Assembly (NCBI GenBank): GCA_054601695.1
Contig: BAAHQB010000310.1
Location: 62,001-126,000, forward strand
Length of the DNA: 64,000 bases
Direction: 5' to 3'
Source: Amorphochlora amoebiformis
Taxonomy: Eukaryota > Cercozoa > Chlorarachniophyceae
Positions 41,718-64,000 of the stretch are shown here, one piece after another; position 1 is the first letter of the stretch, and each line of letters begins with the position of its first letter. The position numbers were made by a program, and so were the translations under genes. The notes under the pieces were generated by a model, which was given only the letters and a program-made list of their open reading frames with translations, was not told the origin of the DNA and made no database searches.

Positions 41718-42054
41718 TATATATAATATATATATATATATTATTATGTGCGTGTGTGAAATAGAACTGTACGGATTGTATATATTATATTCATTATACT
41801 AAATACATTATATTATATAAATACACTATAATACATGCATATAATATAATATATATATATATATATATATATGCATATATATATGCATATATATTTTATA
41901 GACATTTTATAGATTGTATATTATTCTTTTATATTAAATACATTTACTATATTATATAAATAAATCATAATATATATTTTTATAGTTCGTGTATGCATAT
42001 ATAAAAATATGTTAATGTACTGGAAAATATAAATATACAGAAGCTATTTTTATG

Positions 42055-42145
42055 TCGAAGTCATATCCGAACCATCGCTATGCATAGCGTATAACGTATG
42101 CGATATACCTAGGATATATGGTACTGAAGACCCCCCCAAAAAAAA
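42055..42145. repeat. Dispersed repeat, copy 2
   Basis: GAAGTCATATCCGAACCATC...GCGATATACCTAGGATATATGGTACT followed by a C-run and an A-run. It is about 1.9 kb from its partner, in the same orientation. Confidence 0.75.
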
Positions 42146-42317
42146 CGACTCGAATGATTATGTGTTTGTGTGTGTGTGTGTGTGGAAATACATGTAGTGT
42201 GCGTGTATATATATGTTTTCTTGTATTTATGTGAGTATATTCTATTAAATATGAATTATATTTATACACAAAACGTTACACATAAAACATTTGTATATTC
42301 CATGCTTGTGCGTAATA

Positions 42318-43190
42318 ACCATCTCCTCGTGCATCTCATCTCGTGTATCTCGTGCGCATCGCCTCTCCTCGTGCATCGCCCCTCTCCTCTCCTCATACAT
42401 CGCCTCTCCTCGTGCATCGCCTCTCCTCGTGCATCGCCTCTCCTCGTGTATCGCCTCGTGCATCGCCTCTCCTCGTGCATCGCCTCTCCTCGTGCATCGC
42501 ATCTCTCCTCTCCTCGTGCATCGTCTCCCTCCTCTCCTCGTGCATCGCCTCCCTCCTCTCCTCGTGCATCGCCTCTCCTCGTGCATCGCCTCTCCTCGTG
42601 CATCGCCTCTCCTCGTGCATCGCCTCTCGCCTCTCCTCGTGCATCGCCTCTCCTCGTGCATCGCCTCTCCTCGTGCATCGCCTCTCCTCGTGCATCGCCT
42701 CTCGCCTCGCCTCGTGCATCGCCTCTCCTCGTGCATCGCCTCTCCTCGTGCATCGCCTCTCCTCGTGCATCGCCTCTCCTCGTGCATCGCCTCTCCTCGT
42801 GCATCGCCTCTCCTCGTGCATCGCCTCTCCTCGTGCATCGCCTCTCCTCGTGCATCGCCTCTCCTCGTGCATCGCTTCTCCTCGTGCATCGCTTCTCCTC
42901 GTGCATCCCCTCTCCTCGTGCATCTCCTCTCCTCGTGCATCTCATCTCCTCCTCCTCTCCTCGTGTATCCCCTCTTCTCGTGCATCTCATCTCCTCCTCC
43001 TCTCCTCGTGTATCCCCTCTTCTCGTGCATCTCCCCTCGTCGTGCATCTCCCCTCGTCGTGCATCTCCCCTCGTCGTGCATCTCCTCTCGTCGTGCGTTG
43101 TGCATCTCCTCTTGTGCATCTCCTCTCGTGCATCTCCTCTTGTGCATCTCCTCTTGTGCATCTCCTCTCGTGCATCTCCTCGCGCACTCC
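42318..43190. repeat. 17-bp minisatellite
   Basis: A unit CGCCTCTCCTCGTGCAT is repeated about 40 or more times, drifting to CTCCTCTCGTGCAT-type units at the right end. The unit lacks stop codons in any frame and 17 is not a multiple of 3, so all frames stay open for hundreds of codons. The long predicted proteins here (HEERRCTRRGDARGEA on -, ASPRASPLLVHRLSSCI on +) are products of the repeat. Confidence 0.93.
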
Positions 43191-43545
43191 TTGCATTACT
43201 TCACCTCGGCCCCCCCCTTTTCTTGCCTCCCCCTTTTTATCACCCTCTCTTATCTCACACCTCCTTCCCCCTTTTATTCCTTTTTTTGTTGTTTTTTTTT
43301 TTTCTCCCTCACACAGCAACACCAATCCACCCCTACCAACCCCTCCCAACCCCTCCCCCTTTTTCCTCATTTTTTTTTTTTTTCTCTCACACACCAATTT
43401 TTCTCGTAACTCACATGCCCCCTCTCTCTTTATCTCCGTATGTACTACGCACCCTCCCTCCCTCTATTTCACTCTGCATGATTCTTGATTGTACTTATGG
43501 ATTGGTTCATTCTTTTTTTTTTCTCTCCTTGTGATCATACATATT
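43190..43545. repeat. Pyrimidine-rich tract
   Basis: C/T-rich sequence with poly-T runs following the 17-bp minisatellite. No exon is supported. Confidence 0.7.
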
Positions 43546-43599
43546 TATACTATAGCTACACATATGTTTTGTCTTGCAATACATATATATACATTATGA

Positions 43600-43708
43600 G
43601 AATATATGTATAAATCACATAGATATGTTTATGTACATAATGATGTTATGCAATATGTAGTACAAGTTCTATACATTATGCAATATATAATATGTGTTAA
43701 CATATATG

Positions 43709-43749
<41 letters not shown>

Positions 43750-43856
43750 TATATATGTATAAATCACATAGATATGTTATGTACATAATGTATGTGATGC
43801 AATATGTAATACAAGTTATATACAATATGCGATATATAATATGCGTTTACATGTGT

Positions 43857-43898
<42 letters not shown>

Positions 43899-43914
43899 TT
43901 GTGTTTACATGTGT

Positions 43915-43962
<48 letters not shown>

Positions 43963-43969
43963 TATACAC

Positions 43970-44030
<61 letters not shown>

Positions 44031-44160
44031 TACATAAAAATATTAGTATATACATATGGGATATGTAATACAATACATTATGCGATATAAAATATGTGTT
44101 ACGTATATGTGTGACATATAATTGCGTATGTATAAGTGTGTACATTAATATATATCTCTA

Positions 44161-44246
<86 letters not shown>

Positions 44247-44302
44247 GTATATATTATAAATATATAAATATATGTTACATATATGTATACATATATAAAT
44301 AT

Positions 44303-44345
<43 letters not shown>

Positions 44346-44411
44346 TATATGTATACATCACTTAGATGTGTGTATGTACATAATGTATATTATGTGAGAA
44401 ATATGATATAT

Positions 44412-44450
<39 letters not shown>
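43600..44450. repeat. Degenerate tandem repeat of about 145-150 bp
   Basis: ATAAATCACATAGATATG, GTACATAATG, ATGCAATATGTA-ACAAGTT and TATATAATATG(T/C)GTTAACAT elements recur in order from 43609 and 43758, with truncated copies near 43900, 44058 and 44350. (TA)n separates the units. Confidence 0.8.
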
Positions 44451-44463
<13 letters not shown>

Positions 44464-44614
44464 ATAATGTACATAGTAAAAGGTTCATTTTTGAGGTATA
44501 TGCATCATAAACATATATATAATGTACACATCATGTATAATGTACACATCACGTCAATATATCTTATATGCAAACATTTAAACTCTCGCACATTTTCAAT
44601 TATGTATCTACATG

Positions 44615-44725
44615 TAGATAAGGCCCTACAAACTACAACTAAGCCCTACAAACTACAACTAAGCCCTGCAACCTACAACTAAGCCCTGCAATTTACATCT
44701 AAGCCCTACAAACTACAACTTCCGT
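44615..44725. repeat. Tandem repeat of about 21 bp
   Basis: Five copies of AAGCCCTACAAACTACAACT with small changes. Confidence 0.9.
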
Positions 44726-45063
44726 CCTATCCTCTTAAGCACGCGACTTAACCTCAATTTGCTACTTGCTACTCAACTGCACATCTCGAATATCCGACCC
44801 CAACGACCCCAACCCCAACCCAAGCCCGCCTCTACCACGACCCGAAACCAAGCAGCCCTATCTACAGAAACCTTTCCACATGTCAATCATATTCTTAAAA
44901 TCATCTTAAAATCTTCCCCCCCTCCTCTCCAAAAAAACACCCGATTCACTTTTAGACCACCACCTCACTTCCAGACCACCACCGTTTCCAAACCTGCCGG
45001 AACTCTGTTCTATCTAAAAGCTCTGTTTACGTGTTCTTCAAGCCCAACCCAAACCTGACCCGG

Positions 45064-45102
<39 letters not shown>

Positions 45103-45440
45103 GACCGACCCACCTTAACCACCGAGCTCAAACCTTTTTTTGCTTCTAAAAATTCAAGCCAAAACCCAAGCCCACGCAAAACCCAGCCCCATCTCAATTA
45201 TTCTTCTAAAAACAAGACAAGAGATTAAAGTTCTAATTGTTCTACACAAGCCTACACGTGTTCTGTTACAAGTCTACATGCAAGTCTCTGCTGGCTCATT
45301 CTACTGGCTCATTTTTTCGTGCTACATGACACAAGTGACATAAAAGACACAAGCTGCTGATACAAACAAGACACATACAAGATACATGCTGCTGGAACAC
45401 GGCTATTCATCAACAGCTAAACTAACTTTTTTTCACACGC
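44726..45440. other. C/A-rich region without recognised genes
   Basis: CCAAACC- and CCCGACC-rich sequence including a (CGACCC)n run (45060-45105) and ACAAGACAC repeats near 45330-45385. The 99-codon open frame (44759-45058) has low-complexity composition and no splice-linked partner, so I do not call it. Confidence 0.5.
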
Positions 45441-45458
45441 CGTTATTTCTTGTATGTA

Positions 45459-45492
<34 letters not shown>

Positions 45493-45513
45493 TATATGTA
45501 CATATTTATATAC

Positions 45514-45557
<44 letters not shown>

Positions 45558-45569
45558 ACATTATGTATG

Positions 45570-45636
45570 TATATATGTCGGAGGCGACAGGAATGTGGTC
45601 GGTCGCCACGCTTGTGGGCGGGGAACGGGGCCTGCA

Positions 45637-45637
<1 letters not shown>
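45570..45637. other. Isolated GC-rich island, possible exon
   Basis: Sixty-eight bases of GC-rich sequence between (TA)n tracts. On + it opens with ATG ([20 protein letters not shown]) but has no clear donor. On - it follows CTTGCAG and reads [18 protein letters not shown]. The island form matches exons elsewhere in the window, but it cannot be tied to any gene. Confidence 0.3.
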
Positions 45638-55469
<9,832 letters not shown>

Positions 55470-55540
55470 TCTTTGGGTATATGCCAATACATATCACATA
55501 AATCTAGATGTTTATTTTATATATGTATATATACACATAC

Positions 55541-55593
<53 letters not shown>

Positions 55594-55653
55594 GTACATA
55601 GAATATATGTGAGATGAATGCACATAAGTTTATATTAGAGGTATGAATGTGTG

Positions 55654-55696
<43 letters not shown>

Positions 55697-55814
55697 TATA
55701 TAGATAATATATGTGTATATAATATATATATATATATATATATGTACATAGAATGTATGTGAGATGAATGCACATAAGTTTATATATAGGGGTATGAATG
55801 TGTGATTTCACTGA

Positions 55815-55855
<41 letters not shown>

Positions 55856-55880
55856 GATCACATATGTGTGGTTTCATATA

Positions 55881-55928
<48 letters not shown>

Positions 55929-56574
55929 TTATATATATTTATATATATACACACACATATACGTGTGTATGTATGTTTATATATATGTATACATGTTCGT
56001 TTAGTGCTATCACATGTTCATTTAAGTTTTATTGACATAGCATCAAAGAAAGAGGTTCCATATAGTCATTATGCTGCATCCAAAATCATTCTAGTCATTG
56101 ATTATCGCCACAGCTAGAACGCTTTGTATACTTTTTAGATATTCACTGGTTCGAAAAGTTGAAACTTTGAAGCTTCACGTGGTACCAATGTGACAAACTT
56201 TAAATATGATGACCATTTGCCATTGATCGTTATGATTACAACTAGTACACGGTGACTAATCTTATACTGTATCATGATATATTCAAGTATATCCTAGTTT
56301 ATCTAAATTATTGTAACATAAAAAAAAAAAATCTACTGAATAATTAGAGTCGATTACACCTATATATATTCAGTGATCATGGGTTACGACCTTTATATTA
56401 TTGTATATCATGATGATTACAGGCCTGGGGGACTTCAATTGTATCCGTGTATTTGTATAACATGTACAACTTATGATGGCATTCACGCATCGCGATTGCC
56501 TTTTAATGTAGTTAGTCCCGTCAATACTTAACGATATAAATTTTTCTCACGGTTATTTAGGGTGAATCTCCTAG
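55470..56574. other. Intergenic gap between convergent genes
   Basis: (TA)n at its left end with a repeated unit (GTACATAGAATATATGTGAGATGAATGCACATAAGTTTATAT) at about 55593 and 55744. From 56010 to 56574 there is unique sequence with CTAG/TCATGAT motifs like the 8.7-10.1 kb gap. No exon was found. Confidence 0.5.
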
Positions 56575-63842
<7,268 letters not shown>

Positions 63843-64000
63843 TTTGATACGTAGATTCCGAAAGCCGATATTTTATAACTCTTTGGTTCCGAACCCACGC
63901 ACGTCACGTAGAGTGACCGTGTTTAGCGCGGCTCTTTCGTACACTGGGACTTGTCATACAATCCAAGTCTACTACACGACGTGATATAACGCAAAATAAC
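63843..64000. promoter_or_regulatory. Probable promoter or 5' UTR of the methyltransferase gene
   Basis: Unique sequence of ordinary composition immediately upstream of the ATG at 63842. No core element can be named. Confidence 0.3.

Noticed and set aside
42170-43534. Open frames of 300-450 codons on both strands (ASPRASPLLVHRLSSCI; HEERRCTRRGDARGEA)
   Set aside because: They are translations of a 17-bp tandem repeat in all frames, with no independent coding signal.
44759-45058. 99-codon + strand frame (MLLATQLHISNIRPQ)
   Set aside because: Low-complexity C/A-rich sequence without partner exons or a domain.

Overview
The window is nuclear DNA of a eukaryote whose genes are cut into many very short exons. 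Nearly all protein-coding sequence sits in exons of about 12-120 nt. These are embedded in introns that consist largely of (TA)n microsatellite, with (TG)n, (CT)n, (GA)n, (ATT)n and degenerate telomere-type TTAGGG/CCCTAA arrays. The species cannot be named from the sequence. The telomere-like hexamer, a nucleus-encoded mitochondrial ribosomal protein, an ER Canopy protein and RS-type splicing proteins fit a protist or alga. The lactate dehydrogenase lacks the loop insertion of apicomplexan LDHs, which argues against Apicomplexa. Most long open frames are translated repeats ([31 protein letters not shown]) and are not genes. The real genes were found by chaining short exons with AG/GT borders and matching codon phase.

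Layout. 442-8654 (+): 3' part of a gene for an RNA-binding protein with two RRM regions and a C-terminal RS domain. 8655-10173: convergent intergenic gap. 10174-13751 (-): short unrecognised coiled-coil gene with a tandemly duplicated exon. 13754-14640: satellite of about 55 bp built on TTAGGG. About 14650-24043 (-): unrecognised gene of 16 or more exons. 24951-27873 (-): unrecognised acidic gene that may be the 5' half of the previous one. About 28.9-29.5 kb: promoter-like gap between divergent genes. 29526-35298 (+): Canopy-family saposin-like ER protein ending in KTEL. 35735-36201 (-): mitochondrial ribosomal protein uS11. 36.2-47.2 kb: gene-poor stretch with inverted repeats, tandem repeats, a 17-bp minisatellite and long AT-rich tracts. 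47250-55469 (+): L-lactate dehydrogenase in 17 exons, 900 nt of coding sequence in frame throughout. 56575-63842 (-): METTL21-type (PF10294) methyltransferase with a hydrophobic N-terminus.

The genes do not form one pathway. They are RNA processing, ER folding, mitochondrial translation, fermentation and protein methylation genes. What unites the window is its architecture: microexons, weak splice sites limited to GT and AG, introns saturated with self-complementary (TA)n, repeated local duplication of exon edges, and telomeric arrays that mostly lie CCCTAA on the sense strand of the host gene.
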